A stretch of DNA of 64,000 nucleotides from Rhodococcus sp. RD6.2. Lineage in GTDB: Bacteria; Actinomycetota; Actinomycetes; Mycobacteriales; Mycobacteriaceae. Both the position numbers and the translations under genes were made by a program. The notes under the pieces are model-generated. The model was not told where the DNA came from and searched no databases. It saw nothing but the letters and a program-made list of their open reading frames with translations. Where the stretch lies: positions 149,262 to 213,261 of the forward strand of contig NZ_CVQP01000002.1 of the NCBI RefSeq assembly GCF_001040705.1, in the 5' to 3' direction. This document shows positions 45,087 to 55,116 of this stretch, piece by piece. Numbering within the stretch: the stretch's first letter is position 1; each line of letters opens with the position of its first letter.

Positions 45087-46039
45087 AGCGCCTCCATCAC
45101 TCGGGCGCGGTGCTCCGCCGGGGTGCCCCAGGCGGTCAGCAGTGCGCGGGTCTTGGTCAGCCACAGCGACAGGTCGTGTTCCATCGTGTAGCCGATCGCG
45201 CCGTGGACCTGCAGCGCGATCCGCGACGCGCGGTACGCCGCGTCGCCGCAGGCCACCTTCGCGGCGGAGATGTCGCGACGCGCGGTGAGGGAGTCGTCCC
45301 GAACGGCCATCGCGGCGCCGAGGAGCAGCGGACGCGCCATCTCGAGGCCGACCGCCACACCGGCGAGGTGATGCTTGATCGACTGCTGGCTGCCGATCGC
45401 CTTGCCGAACTGCTTGCGCTGCTTGGCGTACTCGGTGGTGATGTCGAGCATGGTGCGGCCGAGTCCGAGCAGCTGCGCGGCGGTCGCGAGCGCGCCGAGG
45501 TCGAAGGCGCGTTCGGTGTCCGCGTCGCCGAGGGTCTCGGCGGCGGTCACGGCGAACAGTCCCCGGGAGCGGTCCACCGACCCGCGGCGTTCACCGTGGG
45601 TTGCGGTGCTGACGGTGGTGCCCTCGACGAGCAGCGTCAGGTCGACGGCGTCCGCGTCGACCGCGAACGGCACCCGCGGCGGAGCGGCGACGGTGGCGAG
45701 CGATCCCTCGGCGAGTGCGGACAGCCGGTCCGGTGCCGCGCCTGCCAGGAGGATCGGTGCGACGGCGACCGTCTCGGCGACCGGACCGGGGACGGCATGG
45801 CGTCCCAGCTGTTCGAGCGCGACGACCAGGTCGATCGCGTCGGCACCGAGGCCGTCGTGGGCCTCGTCGATCAGCAGTCCGGTGACGCCGGTCTCGGCGA
45901 GGCGCTGCCACACCTTCAGGCCGGGAGCGGTGTCGCCCGCGTTCCAGGACCGGATGACGGCAGGCATGTCGGACTTCGCGAGCAACGAGTCGATGCTGTC
46001 CGCGAAGTCGGTGTGCGAGGAGTCGAGCGCGAATCTCAT
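45083..46039 (-). CDS. fadE32: Acyl-CoA dehydrogenase FadE32-like
   Basis: A 318-residue, shorter acyl-CoA dehydrogenase subunit (Rv3563 is of the same size). It retains EYAKQRKQFGKAIGSQQSIK and VHGAIGYTMEHDLSLWL but has a compressed middle domain, typical of the non-catalytic member of alpha2beta2 FadE enzymes. It overlaps both neighbours by ATGA/GTGA, so it likely assembles with FadE31 and/or FadE33. Confidence 0.85.
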   Translation of the reverse strand: MRFALDSSHTDFADSIDSLLAKSDMPAVIRSWNAGDTAPGLKVWQRLAETGVTGLLIDEAHDGLGADAIDLVVALEQLGRHAVPGPVAETVAVAPILLAGAAPDRLSALAEGSLATVAAPPRVPFAVDADAVDLTLLVEGTTVSTATHGERRGSVDRSRGLFAVTAAETLGDADTERAFDLGALATAAQLLGLGRTMLDITTEYAKQRKQFGKAIGSQQSIKHHLAGVAVGLEMARPLLLGAAMAVRDDSLTARRDISAAKVACGDAAYRASRIALQVHGAIGYTMEHDLSLWLTKTRALLTAWGTPAEHRARVMEAL

Positions 46040-47199
46040 CGGTCAGCCTTCGGTAGGCCGAGCAGCCGCTCGGCGATGACGTTCTTCTGGATCTCGTTGG
46101 TGCCGGCGTAGATCGGGCCGGAGAGGGAGAACAGGTAGCCGTCCATCCACGCGGTGTCGGCGAGCTCGGCCTCGGGGCCGAGCAGGTCGAGTGCCGTCTC
46201 GTGGGTGGCGACGTCCCATTCGGACCAGAACACCTTGTTGATGGAGGACTCCGGGCCCAGCTGGCCGCCGTCGGCGAGACGGGTGACGGTGCCCCACGTG
46301 CTCAGTTCGTAGGCGCGCGAGCCGATCCACGCGTCGACGACGCGGTCCCGCAGCGCGGTGTCCGACTGGTCGCCAGCGTCCTTCCACAGCTGCACGAGCC
46401 GGTCGGTGGCGGCGAGGAAGCGGCCCGGGGAGCGCAGCGACAGGCCGCGCTCGTTGCTGGCGGTGCTCATCGCGACGCGCCAGCCCTCGTTGACGGCGCC
46501 GATCACGCCGGACTCACCGGGGTTCGCCGGATCGTCGGGGACGAAGACGTCCTCGAGGAACACCTCGGCGAAGCCGGGCAGGCCGTCGAGCTGGTCGATC
46601 GGACGGACGGTGACACCCTTCGACCGCAGGTCGAACATGTAGTAGGTGATGCCCTTGTGGCGCTGAGCCTCCGGGTCGGAGCGGAACAGCCCGAAGCCCC
46701 AGTCCGCGAACGCGGCGCGCGAGCTCCACGTCTTCTGCCCGTTGAGCAGCCAGCCGCCGTCCACCTTGGTGGCGGTGGCGCGCAGGCTGGCCAGGTCGGA
46801 GCCGGACTCCGGCTCGGACCAGGCCTGGGCCCAGATGTCGTCAGCGCGGGCCATGCGCGGCATGATGCGCGCCAGCTGTTCGGGCTTGGCGTGCTCGAAG
46901 AGCGTGGGTGCCAACAGGAAGATGCCGTTCTGGCTCACACGTCCGGGCGCACCCGAGCGGTAGTACTCCTCCTCGAAGATCACCCACTGCTCGAGGGTCG
47001 CGTCACGTCCGCCGTACTCGGCGGGCCACGACACCACCGACAGGCGGGCCTCGGCGAGGGTGCGCTCCCACTGGCGGTGCGCCTCGAAGCCCTCGGCCGT
47101 GTCCATGTGCGGCAGGGGTTCGGAGGGGACGTTCTCCGCGAGGAATGCACGCACTTCGTCGCGGAACGCGACTGTGGCGTCGTCGAATTCGAGATCCAC
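46036..47199 (-). CDS. fadE31: Acyl-CoA dehydrogenase FadE31-like
   Basis: A 387-residue acyl-CoA dehydrogenase with full motifs (WAQAWSEPESGSDLASLRAT; GWLLNGQKTWSSRAAFADWG; IYAGTNEIQKNVIAERLLGL). GTG 47199 shares its G with the stop of the hydratase gene (TAGTG). Expected partner of FadE32. Synteny with Rv3562 supports the name. Confidence 0.85.
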   Translation of the reverse strand: MDLEFDDATVAFRDEVRAFLAENVPSEPLPHMDTAEGFEAHRQWERTLAEARLSVVSWPAEYGGRDATLEQWVIFEEEYYRSGAPGRVSQNGIFLLAPTLFEHAKPEQLARIMPRMARADDIWAQAWSEPESGSDLASLRATATKVDGGWLLNGQKTWSSRAAFADWGFGLFRSDPEAQRHKGITYYMFDLRSKGVTVRPIDQLDGLPGFAEVFLEDVFVPDDPANPGESGVIGAVNEGWRVAMSTASNERGLSLRSPGRFLAATDRLVQLWKDAGDQSDTALRDRVVDAWIGSRAYELSTWGTVTRLADGGQLGPESSINKVFWSEWDVATHETALDLLGPEAELADTAWMDGYLFSLSGPIYAGTNEIQKNVIAERLLGLPKADR

Positions 47200-48107
47200 T
47201 ACTGCTCTCCAGCCTTCTTTGTCACGGCTGCGCCGTGCTGCTTCATTGAGGTTGCATCCATACCGCCGAGGGGGCCGGAGCCGATCTCGGCATTGTGGGC
47301 ATGCGCGAAATGGTGCAGGCCGAACACCGAGTCCATGCCTGCGCGGATTCCCATCAGGTCCTCGCACTGGTTGACGGCCTTCTTGGTCAAGGCCAGGCCG
47401 AACTGCGGCATCGTCGCAATGCGGTCGGCGAGATCCATCGCCGTTGCTCCGAGGTCGTCACGCGGGACCACCCGGCTGACCATGCCCCACTCGTAGGCGC
47501 GCTGCGCGCTGAACCGATCGCCGGTGTAGAGGATCTCCTTCGCCGCGCGCGTGCCGAGCACCCACGGGTGGGCGAAGTACTCCACACCCGGAATTCCCAT
47601 CCGGACAACGGGGTCGGCGAAGAATGCGTCGTCGGACGCGACGATCAGATCGCACACCCACGACAACATCAGGCCGCCGGCGATGCACGCGCCCTGCACC
47701 ATCGCGATCATCGGCTTCGGCAGGTCCCGCCAGCGGCGGCACATCCCGAGGTAGACCTCCATCTCGCGGGCGAAACGCTGGTCGCCGCCCGGGCGGTCGA
47801 CGTGGTCCCACCACATGACGGCCTTGTTCTCGTACGAGACGTGGTGGTCGCGTCCGACGGTGCCGATGTCGTGGCCCGCGCTGAAGTGGTCGCCGTTGCC
47901 CGCCAGCACGATCGCGCCGACGTCCGGGTCCTCGACGGCCCGCTGGAAGGCGGCGTCGAGGGCGTACGTCATGACCGAGTTCTGGGCGTTGCGGAACCGC
48001 GGACGGTTCATCGTCACGACGGCGACGCGTCCTCGCACCTCGTAGGTGACGACCTCTCCCTCGTCCGGAACCGAGTCGGCGGGGACGTGATCGGTGGACG
48101 CTGTCAC
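47199..48107 (-). CDS. Enoyl-CoA hydratase/isomerase family protein
   Basis: A 302-residue crotonase. The start is GTG 48107, overlapping the fadD3 stop (GTGA). Oxyanion and CoA motifs are VLAGNGDHFSAGHDIG (about 70-85) and QGACIAGGLMLSWVCDLIVA (about 142-161). It lies in the KstR2-type operon between fadD3 and fadE31. In M. tuberculosis no crotonase gene separates these. It is the natural candidate for hydrating an enoyl-CoA made by FadE30 from HIP-CoA. Confidence 0.85.
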   Translation of the reverse strand: MTASTDHVPADSVPDEGEVVTYEVRGRVAVVTMNRPRFRNAQNSVMTYALDAAFQRAVEDPDVGAIVLAGNGDHFSAGHDIGTVGRDHHVSYENKAVMWWDHVDRPGGDQRFAREMEVYLGMCRRWRDLPKPMIAMVQGACIAGGLMLSWVCDLIVASDDAFFADPVVRMGIPGVEYFAHPWVLGTRAAKEILYTGDRFSAQRAYEWGMVSRVVPRDDLGATAMDLADRIATMPQFGLALTKKAVNQCEDLMGIRAGMDSVFGLHHFAHAHNAEIGSGPLGGMDATSMKQHGAAVTKKAGEQ

Positions 48108-49657
48108 GACTTGTCCTCTCGCAGTTCGTTCTTGAGGACTTTGCCGGACGGATTGCGCGGCAGGGTATCGACGATGCGGATTTCGCGCGGAACCTTGAAG
48201 TTCGCCAGGTTCTCCTTGCAGTACGCGCGCACCTCGTCGGCGTCGACGACACGTCCCGGCTTGGCGACCAGGTAGGCGCGGCCGACCTCGCCCATCCGCT
48301 CGTCGGGGATGCCGATCACGGCCGTCTCGGCGACCGAGTCGATGCGGGCGAGCGCGTTCTCGATCTCCGCGGGGTACACGTTGAACCCGCCCGAGATGTA
48401 CATGTCCTTGAGGCGGTCGGTGATGTCGATGTAGCCGCGCTCGTCCATGACCCCGACGTCGCCGGTGTGCAGCCAGCCGTCCGCGTCGATCGTCTTGGCC
48501 GTCGCGTCGGGGTCGTCGAGGTAGCCGAGCATGACGTTGTCGCCGCGGACGAGAATCTCGCCATGGTCGCCGATGCGGACCTCCATGCCGGGTACGGCGC
48601 GTCCCGACGTCGTGGAGACGGTGACCGGGTCGTCGTCGGTGCGGCACATGGTCACCACGACGGCTTCGGTCTGTCCGTACGCGGTCAGGACCGCCTTGTA
48701 GGACAGTTCGCTCTGCAGTCGTTCGACCAGTGTCACGGGGACCGCGGCTGCGCCGGTGACGGCGACCCGCAGGCTCGACAGGTCGAAGTCGTCGCGGCCC
48801 GGCAGGTCGAGGATGGACTGGTGGATCGTCGGGGCGCCGGGCAGGACGCTGATCCTCTCGTCCGCGATCTTCGCCGCGACCTTCGGTACGTCGAACACGG
48901 CCATCGGGACGATTGTCGCGCCGTTGAGTACGCAGACGACGAACCCGGCCTTGTAGCCGAAGGTGTGGAAGAACGGGTTGATGATGAGGTAGCGGTCGGC
49001 GGACGTGATCTCGGCGCATTCCGCCCACGCGTCGGCTACACCGATGGTTTGCCGGTGCGCGGTCATGACGCCCTTGCTCTTCCCGGTGGTGCCGGAGGTG
49101 AACAGGATGTCGGCGACGTCGTCGGGGGAGACGGCGCCGGCGCGGGCGTCGGCAACCTCGGCAGGCACGCCGGCTGCGAGCGTGTCGAGTTCGCTCCACT
49201 CGATGACGCCGTCGGCCGGGGCGTCCCCGTCGAAGGGGATCCGGATGACGGTGTGGAGGCTGTCGAGGTCGCCGGGAGACGCCGCGCGCTGCAGGTCGGC
49301 GTACCGGTCGGACTTGAGGAACGCCCCGACGACGACCAGCGCCTTCGCCTTCGTGCGCACGACGAGGTCGAGGGCTTCGCTGCCCGTGTACCGGGTGTTG
49401 ATGGGCACGATGACGGCGCCTGCGTACTGGGCTCCGAGTGCGGCCACCACCCAGTGGTGGGTGTTCGGGGCCCAGATCGCGACCCGGTCACCGGGTTCGA
49501 TTCCCCGGGCGATCAGGGCGCGGGCGGCCGTGCGGACCCGGTCGAGGAGACCCGTGTAGCTGATTCGGACGTCACCGTCGGCGATGGCGTCCTTGTCACC
49601 GAATACGCTCGCGGCCCGCGCGAGTGCTGCGGGTGTTGTCTTCACGTCAGTGGTCAC
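48104..49657 (-). CDS. fadD3: HIP-CoA synthetase FadD3
   Basis: A 517-residue acyl-CoA synthetase. The AMP-binding motif is LFTSGTTGKSKGVMTAHR (about 187-204), then YGQTEAVVV, GWLHTGDVG, DRLKDMYISGGFNVYP and the C-terminal catalytic Lys in NPSGKVLKNEL. In M. tuberculosis FadD3 activates the two-ring propionate HIP with CoA and commits it to ring C/D degradation; HIP-CoA is also the effector that releases KstR2. GTG 49657 has GAGGAG four bases upstream. Divergent from fadE30 across 45 bp. Confidence 0.92.
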   Translation of the reverse strand: MTTDVKTTPAALARAASVFGDKDAIADGDVRISYTGLLDRVRTAARALIARGIEPGDRVAIWAPNTHHWVVAALGAQYAGAVIVPINTRYTGSEALDLVVRTKAKALVVVGAFLKSDRYADLQRAASPGDLDSLHTVIRIPFDGDAPADGVIEWSELDTLAAGVPAEVADARAGAVSPDDVADILFTSGTTGKSKGVMTAHRQTIGVADAWAECAEITSADRYLIINPFFHTFGYKAGFVVCVLNGATIVPMAVFDVPKVAAKIADERISVLPGAPTIHQSILDLPGRDDFDLSSLRVAVTGAAAVPVTLVERLQSELSYKAVLTAYGQTEAVVVTMCRTDDDPVTVSTTSGRAVPGMEVRIGDHGEILVRGDNVMLGYLDDPDATAKTIDADGWLHTGDVGVMDERGYIDITDRLKDMYISGGFNVYPAEIENALARIDSVAETAVIGIPDERMGEVGRAYLVAKPGRVVDADEVRAYCKENLANFKVPREIRIVDTLPRNPSGKVLKNELREDKS

Positions 49658-49668
49658 TGGACTCCTCT

Positions 49669-49690
49669 ACCTAGCAAGTGCTTGGTAGGT
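49669..49690. promoter_or_regulatory. KstR2 operator between fadD3 and fadE30
   Basis: The core ACCTAGCAAGTGCTTGGT plus four more symmetric bases forms a 22-bp near-palindrome. It fills most of a 45-bp divergent promoter, so one repressor dimer can block both genes. TACTCT at 49691-49696 is a possible -10 that would give a leaderless fadE30 mRNA. Confidence 0.85.
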
Positions 49691-49702
49691 TACTCTACCG
49701 AT

Positions 49703-50904
<1,202 letters not shown>

Positions 50905-50908
<4 letters not shown>

Positions 50909-51714
50909 CCACCTCAGTCCAGTCGCCCCTGTCCGTCGCCCCCGCCGAGATCGAGGGCCACAACCTGCTCAAGGGCAAGAAGGTCGTCGTCACCGCGGCC
51001 GCAGGCACCGGCATCGGCTTCGCCACCGCCCGTCGCGCACTCCTCGAGGGCGGCGACGTCCTCGTCTCCGACTTCCACGAGCGTCGCCTCGGCGAGACCG
51101 TCGAGAAGCTCGCCGCCGAATTCGGTGGACAGCAGATCGAGTCGTTCGTGTGCGACGTCTCCAGCACCGAACAGGTCGATGCCCTCATCGCAGGTGCCGC
51201 CGAGAAGCTCGGCCGCATCGACGTTCTCGTCAACAACGCAGGCCTCGGCGGCGAGACCCCGATCGTCGACATGACCGACGACCAGTGGGACCGCGTCCTC
51301 GACATCACCCTGAACAGCACCTTCCGTGCCACCCGCGCGGCGCTGCGATACTTCAAGTCGGTCGAGCACGGCGGCGTCCTGGTCAACAACGCGTCGGTCC
51401 TCGGCTGGCGCGCGCAGCACTCGCAGTCGCACTACGCCGCCGCGAAGGCAGGCGTCATGGCGCTGACCCGCTGCTCCGCGATCGAGGCCGCCGAGTACGG
51501 CGTCCGCATCAACGCGGTCGCCCCGTCCATCGCGAAGCACCCGTTCCTCGCGAAGGTCACCAGAGACGAACTGCTCGACACCCTCGCCTCCCGCGAGGCA
51601 TACGGCCGCGCCGCCGAGGTGTGGGAGATCGCCGCGACCATCGCCATGCTCGCGAGCGACTACACCACATACCTCACCGGCGAGATCGTCTCCATCTCCA
51701 GCCAGCGCGCGTAG
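50905..51714 (+). CDS. ipdF: SDR IpdF (Rv3559c-like), ring C/D pathway
   Basis: A 269-residue SDR with a slightly altered cofactor loop (TAAAGTGIG), NNAG near 110, and active site ASVLGWRAQHSQSHYAAAK. In M. tuberculosis IpdF follows FadE30 and is assigned to redox of the 5-hydroxyl on the bicyclic CoA ester. The ATGA overlap with fadE30 keeps the two co-expressed. The naming relies on synteny and overall resemblance. Confidence 0.87.
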
Positions 51715-51748
51715 GCACTCGGCACCCGGCCGGCCTTCATGCACCTTT

Positions 51749-51797
51749 CCTGAATGGCCCATTGATTCAGTTCGACTGAATCAATGGGCCATTCAGG
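51749..51797. terminator. Perfect 23-bp hairpin between convergent genes
   Basis: CCTGAATGGCCCATTGATTC begins the 5' arm (51749-51771); the 3' arm is 51775-51797. The pairing runs to the TTCGA centre. It separates ipdF from the convergent SDR. Confidence 0.8.
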
Positions 51798-51824
51798 TTG
51801 AGGGGGAAGAACGGTGGAGCGGGG

Positions 51825-52586
51825 TCAGGCGGTGTAGCCGCCGTCGATGTTCAGCTTCTGGCCGGTGACGAAGCCCGCATTCTCGCTGACGAGGAACGCG
51901 ACGGCCGCCGCGACGTCGGTGGCACGGCCGAAGCGGTTCAACGGGATTCGGCTCTTCGCGACCGCGAGTGCGCGCTCGTCGAGGTCTGCGCTGCCGATGA
52001 GTCGTTCGGCCATGCCGTCGGTGAGCATGCCGGGGCCAACGGCGTTGAATCGGACTCCGTACCGGCCCTCTTCGACGGCGAAGGCGCGAACGAGCGCCTC
52101 GACGGCGCCCTTCGTCCCGGACGACAGTCCGTCGCGGGCGGGGAAGCGGTCGGTCGCGGCGGTCGTCACCGCGACGACGGAACCCTGGGTTGCACGCAGG
52201 GCAGGCAGCAGGGCGTGCACGACCGCGAAGAAGGCGGTGGCCTCGGCGTTCAGGTGCTGGGCGTAGACGTCGGGGGACACGGACGACAGGTGGACCATCG
52301 GGATGTGCGGGCCCGCGGCGTGAACGAGGACGGACGGTTCGCCGAAGTCGGTGCGGACTTGGTTCGTCCAGTCCGCGACGTCGGCGCTGTCGGTGAGGTC
52401 GACGCGGTCCGCACGGGCGCGACCTCCGGCGTCGGCGACCTCGGCGACGACGGCGTCGGCGCGTTCGGAGTTGCTGCGGTACGTGAGTGCGACGGGGTGT
52501 CCTGCCGCGGCCAGGTGCCGGACGACTTCGATTCCGATTCCGCCGGTCCCACCGGTGACGACAGCGCAGCGTGACGACTCGACCAT
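51825..52586 (-). CDS. SDR-fold protein lacking the catalytic tyrosine
   Basis: A 253-residue FabG-like SDR with intact cofactor motif TGGTGGIG (11-18) and C-terminal FVTGQKLNIDGGYTA. The active site is altered: the Tyr-x3-Lys motif reads Ser155-SGT-Lys159, and the catalytic Ser position is Thr142; NNAG is replaced by HAAG (89-92). It may bind NAD(P) without normal catalysis, or use another residue. It is divergent from kstR2 across 40 bp holding a KstR2 box, so it is part of that regulon. I find no M. tuberculosis counterpart at this position. Confidence 0.82.
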   Translation of the reverse strand: MVESSRCAVVTGGTGGIGIEVVRHLAAAGHPVALTYRSNSERADAVVAEVADAGGRARADRVDLTDSADVADWTNQVRTDFGEPSVLVHAAGPHIPMVHLSSVSPDVYAQHLNAEATAFFAVVHALLPALRATQGSVVAVTTAATDRFPARDGLSSGTKGAVEALVRAFAVEEGRYGVRFNAVGPGMLTDGMAERLIGSADLDERALAVAKSRIPLNRFGRATDVAAAVAFLVSENAGFVTGQKLNIDGGYTA

Positions 52587-52593
52587 CCGTCTA

Positions 52594-52615
52594 CCCTAGC
52601 AATTGCTTGGTTGGT
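52594..52615. promoter_or_regulatory. KstR2 operator in the SDR/kstR2 promoter
   Basis: The core CCCTAGCAATTGCTTGGT with flanks forms a 22-bp near-palindrome, the same alignment as at fadD3/fadE30. It ends 11 bp before the kstR2 start and begins 7 bp before the SDR start, implying tight autorepression. Confidence 0.87.
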
Positions 52616-52626
52616 ATGGTGGCGAG

Positions 52627-53250
52627 GTGAGCCCATCGCCCCGCGCCGAAGAAACTGCCGCCAAGTCGGGCCGTCGAGCAGAACTGCTCGACCTCGCGGC
52701 CGCGCTGTTCGCGGAGCGCGGCACCCGCGCAACCACGGTCCGCGACATCGCCGACGCGGCGGGAATCCTGTCCGGCAGCCTGTACCACCACTTCGACTCG
52801 AAGGAGTCGATGGTCGACGAGATCCTGCGCGGATTCCTCGACGACCTGTTCGGACGCTACAGCGTCATCACGGAGTCCGGGCTCGGCGCGCGCGCCACCC
52901 TCGAGGCACTCGTGGTCGCGTCGTTCGAGGCGATCGACAGTTCGCACGCCGCCGTCGCGATCTACCAGGACGAGGCCAAGCACCTCGTCGGGAACGAGCG
53001 GTTCGCCTACATCACCGAACGCAACCGGGAGTTCCGGACCCTGTGGGTGTCCGTCATCGAATCGGGTGTCGCCGACGGCAGCTTCCGGCCCGACATCGAC
53101 ATCGAACTGGTCTACCGATTCATGCGGGACACCGTGTGGGTCGCGGTCCGGTGGTACCGGCCCGGCGGCCCGATGACCGCGGAAACCGTAGCCAAGCAGT
53201 ACCTCGCCATCGTGCTGGACGGGCTGTCCAGCCCCGACGCACAGCACTGA
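52627..53250 (+). CDS. kstR2: TetR-family repressor KstR2
   Basis: A 207-residue TetR protein closely like Rv3557c: SGRRAELLDLAAALFAERG, TTVRDIADAAGILSGSLYHH, FDSKESMVDEILRGFLDDLF and DTVWVAVRWYRPGGPMTAE. KstR2 represses the ring C/D (HIP) genes and is released by HIP-CoA. GTG 52627 fits the family length (about 200). fadA6 follows after 16 bp. Confidence 0.95.
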   Translation: MSPSPRAEETAAKSGRRAELLDLAAALFAERGTRATTVRDIADAAGILSGSLYHHFDSKESMVDEILRGFLDDLFGRYSVITESGLGARATLEALVVASFEAIDSSHAAVAIYQDEAKHLVGNERFAYITERNREFRTLWVSVIESGVADGSFRPDIDIELVYRFMRDTVWVAVRWYRPGGPMTAETVAKQYLAIVLDGLSSPDAQH

Positions 53251-53266
53251 CACCGTAGGAGTACCC

Positions 53267-54421
53267 ATGCCCGAGGCATACATCGTCGACGCGATCCGCA
53301 CCCCGATCGGCAAGAAGAACGGCGGCCTGTCCACTGTTCACCCGATCGACCTCGGAGCGCACATCCTCAAGTCGCTCGTCGAGCGCACCGGCATCGACGC
53401 GTCCGAGGTCGACGACGTCGTGTTCGGCTGCGTCGATGCCATCGGCGGCCAGGCGGGCAACATCGCGCGCATGTCGTGGCTCGCCGCGGGTCTGCCGCAG
53501 CACGTCCCGGGCGTGACCGTCGACCGTCAGTGCGGGTCGAGCCAGCAGGCGATCCAGTTCGGTGCGCAGGCGATCCTGTCCGGCACCGCGGACCTCATCA
53601 TCGCCGGCGGCGTGCAGAACATGAGCCAGATCCCGATCTCGGCCGCCATGATCGTCGGCAAGGAGTATGGCTTCACCACGCCGACGTCCGAGTCGACCAG
53701 CTGGACCGAGCGCTACGGCGACCAGGAGGTGTCGCAGTTCAAGGGCGCCGAGATGATCGCCGACAAGTGGGACATCAGCCGCGAGGACCTCGAGAAGTGG
53801 GCACTGCAGAGCCACGAGCGCGCGAAGGCCGCGATCGCCGAGGGCCGCTTCGACAACGAGATCGTGCCGCTCGGTGACGCGACCGTCGACGAGGGCCCGC
53901 GTGAGACCAGCCTCGAGAAGATGGCGAGCCTGAACGTGCTCGTCGAGGGCGGCAAGCTGACGGCTGCCGTCGCCAGCCAGATCTCCGACGGCGCCAGCGC
54001 GCTGCTCCTCGCGTCGGAGGAGGCCGTCGCGAAGCACGGGCTCAAGCCCCGCGCCCGGATCCACCACATGAGCGCTCGCGGCGACGACCCGATCTTCATG
54101 CTGTCCGCGCCGATCCCGGCCACCCAGCACGCGCTCGCCAAGACCGGCCTGACCATCGAGGACATCGACCTGATCGAGATCAACGAGGCGTTCGCGCCGG
54201 TCGTGCTCGCATGGATCAAGGAGATCGGCGCCGACCCGGCGAAGGTCAACGTCAACGGTGGCGCCATCGCTCTCGGGCACCCGCTCGGCGCGACCGGCAC
54301 CAAGCTGATGGCGACGCTGCTCAACGAACTCGAGCGCACCGGCGGACGCTATGGCCTGCTCACCATCTGCGAGGGTGGCGGCACCGCCAACGTCACGATC
54401 ATCGAGCGCATCGAGCAGTAG
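53267..54421 (+). CDS. fadA6: Thiolase FadA6, ring C/D degradation
   Basis: A 384-residue thiolase. The nucleophile is Cys89 in DRQCGSSQQA, the His lies in NGGAIALGHPLGATG, and the second Cys is in CEGGGTANVTI. FadA6 acts after ring opening by IpdAB on the linear dioxo-acyl-CoA. It lies directly behind kstR2, as Rv3556c lies beside Rv3557c. Confidence 0.92.
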   Translation: MPEAYIVDAIRTPIGKKNGGLSTVHPIDLGAHILKSLVERTGIDASEVDDVVFGCVDAIGGQAGNIARMSWLAAGLPQHVPGVTVDRQCGSSQQAIQFGAQAILSGTADLIIAGGVQNMSQIPISAAMIVGKEYGFTTPTSESTSWTERYGDQEVSQFKGAEMIADKWDISREDLEKWALQSHERAKAAIAEGRFDNEIVPLGDATVDEGPRETSLEKMASLNVLVEGGKLTAAVASQISDGASALLLASEEAVAKHGLKPRARIHHMSARGDDPIFMLSAPIPATQHALAKTGLTIEDIDLIEINEAFAPVVLAWIKEIGADPAKVNVNGGAIALGHPLGATGTKLMATLLNELERTGGRYGLLTICEGGGTANVTIIERIEQ

Positions 54422-54435
54422 CCCGATCGCACGAA

Positions 54436-54470
54436 GAACGCCCCGACAGCTATGGGCTGTCGGGGCGTTC
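54436..54470. terminator. Perfect 15-bp hairpin terminator
   Basis: GAACGCCCCGACAGC (54436-54450) pairs with 54456-54470 around TATGG, between convergent fadA6 and a TetR gene. Confidence 0.82.
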
Positions 54471-54486
54471 TCGTGTTCGGTGGCCG

Positions 54487-55116
54487 CTACCGCAGCGTGT
54501 CGATGACGGCGTAGAGCGCGTCGGCCAGGTGTTCGCACCACTCGTCCGCGCCCTCGTAGCCGTGCGCGACACCGCGAATCATGGTGGACGACATCAACAT
54601 GTCGAACACAATCTCGACCGTCGCCTCCGCCTGCGCTCCCGCATACGGACGTGCCCCGAGGACCCGTTCGACCAGTGCCGCGCGGGTGGGTGCTTCGGCC
54701 CGCTCGACCAGGCGCTCGTGGACCCCGTCGTGGTGGTGGTACGCAGACAGCAGACCGGGGATGGCCGAGCGGGCCGCCGGGTGCGCGGTGCGATCGAGGA
54801 ATTTGCGAGTCCACGCCAACAGGTCCGCGCGCAGGTCGTCGGTCGCCGGGGGAATCGGTACGTCGGCGCCGTCCTGGAGGCCGAAGATGGCGTCCTCGAT
54901 GATCATCTCGCGAGTCGCCCAGCGTCGGTAGATCGCGGGTGCGCTGACCTGCGCCCGCCGGGCGATCGCCTGGATCGTCGTCTTCTGGTAGCCCTCCGCG
55001 ACCAGCAGATCGATGGTGGCGTCGAGGACCGCACGATCGACCTGCGGATCGCGCGGACGGCCAGGGCCGCCCGCGTCCGGTCGTCGATCGCGTGTCAGGT
55101 TCACAAGGGCGGACAC
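54487..55116 (-). CDS. TetR-family transcriptional regulator
   Basis: A 209-residue TetR protein. The HTH is TTIQAIARRAQVSAPAIYRR (about 41-60) followed by WATREMIIEDAIFG; the C-terminal ligand domain (TetR_C type) ends AHGYEGADEWCEHLADALY. GTG 55116 is chosen because it overlaps the stop of the upstream P450 gene (TAGTG), showing coupled expression. It likely senses a substrate of that P450. Confidence 0.85.
   Translation of the reverse strand: MSALVNLTRDRRPDAGGPGRPRDPQVDRAVLDATIDLLVAEGYQKTTIQAIARRAQVSAPAIYRRWATREMIIEDAIFGLQDGADVPIPPATDDLRADLLAWTRKFLDRTAHPAARSAIPGLLSAYHHHDGVHERLVERAEAPTRAALVERVLGARPYAGAQAEATVEIVFDMLMSSTMIRGVAHGYEGADEWCEHLADALYAVIDTLR

Noticed and set aside
48467..49702. N-terminal extension of FadE30
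   Set aside because: The open frame crosses antisense fadD3; FadE30 resemblance begins just after GTG 49703.
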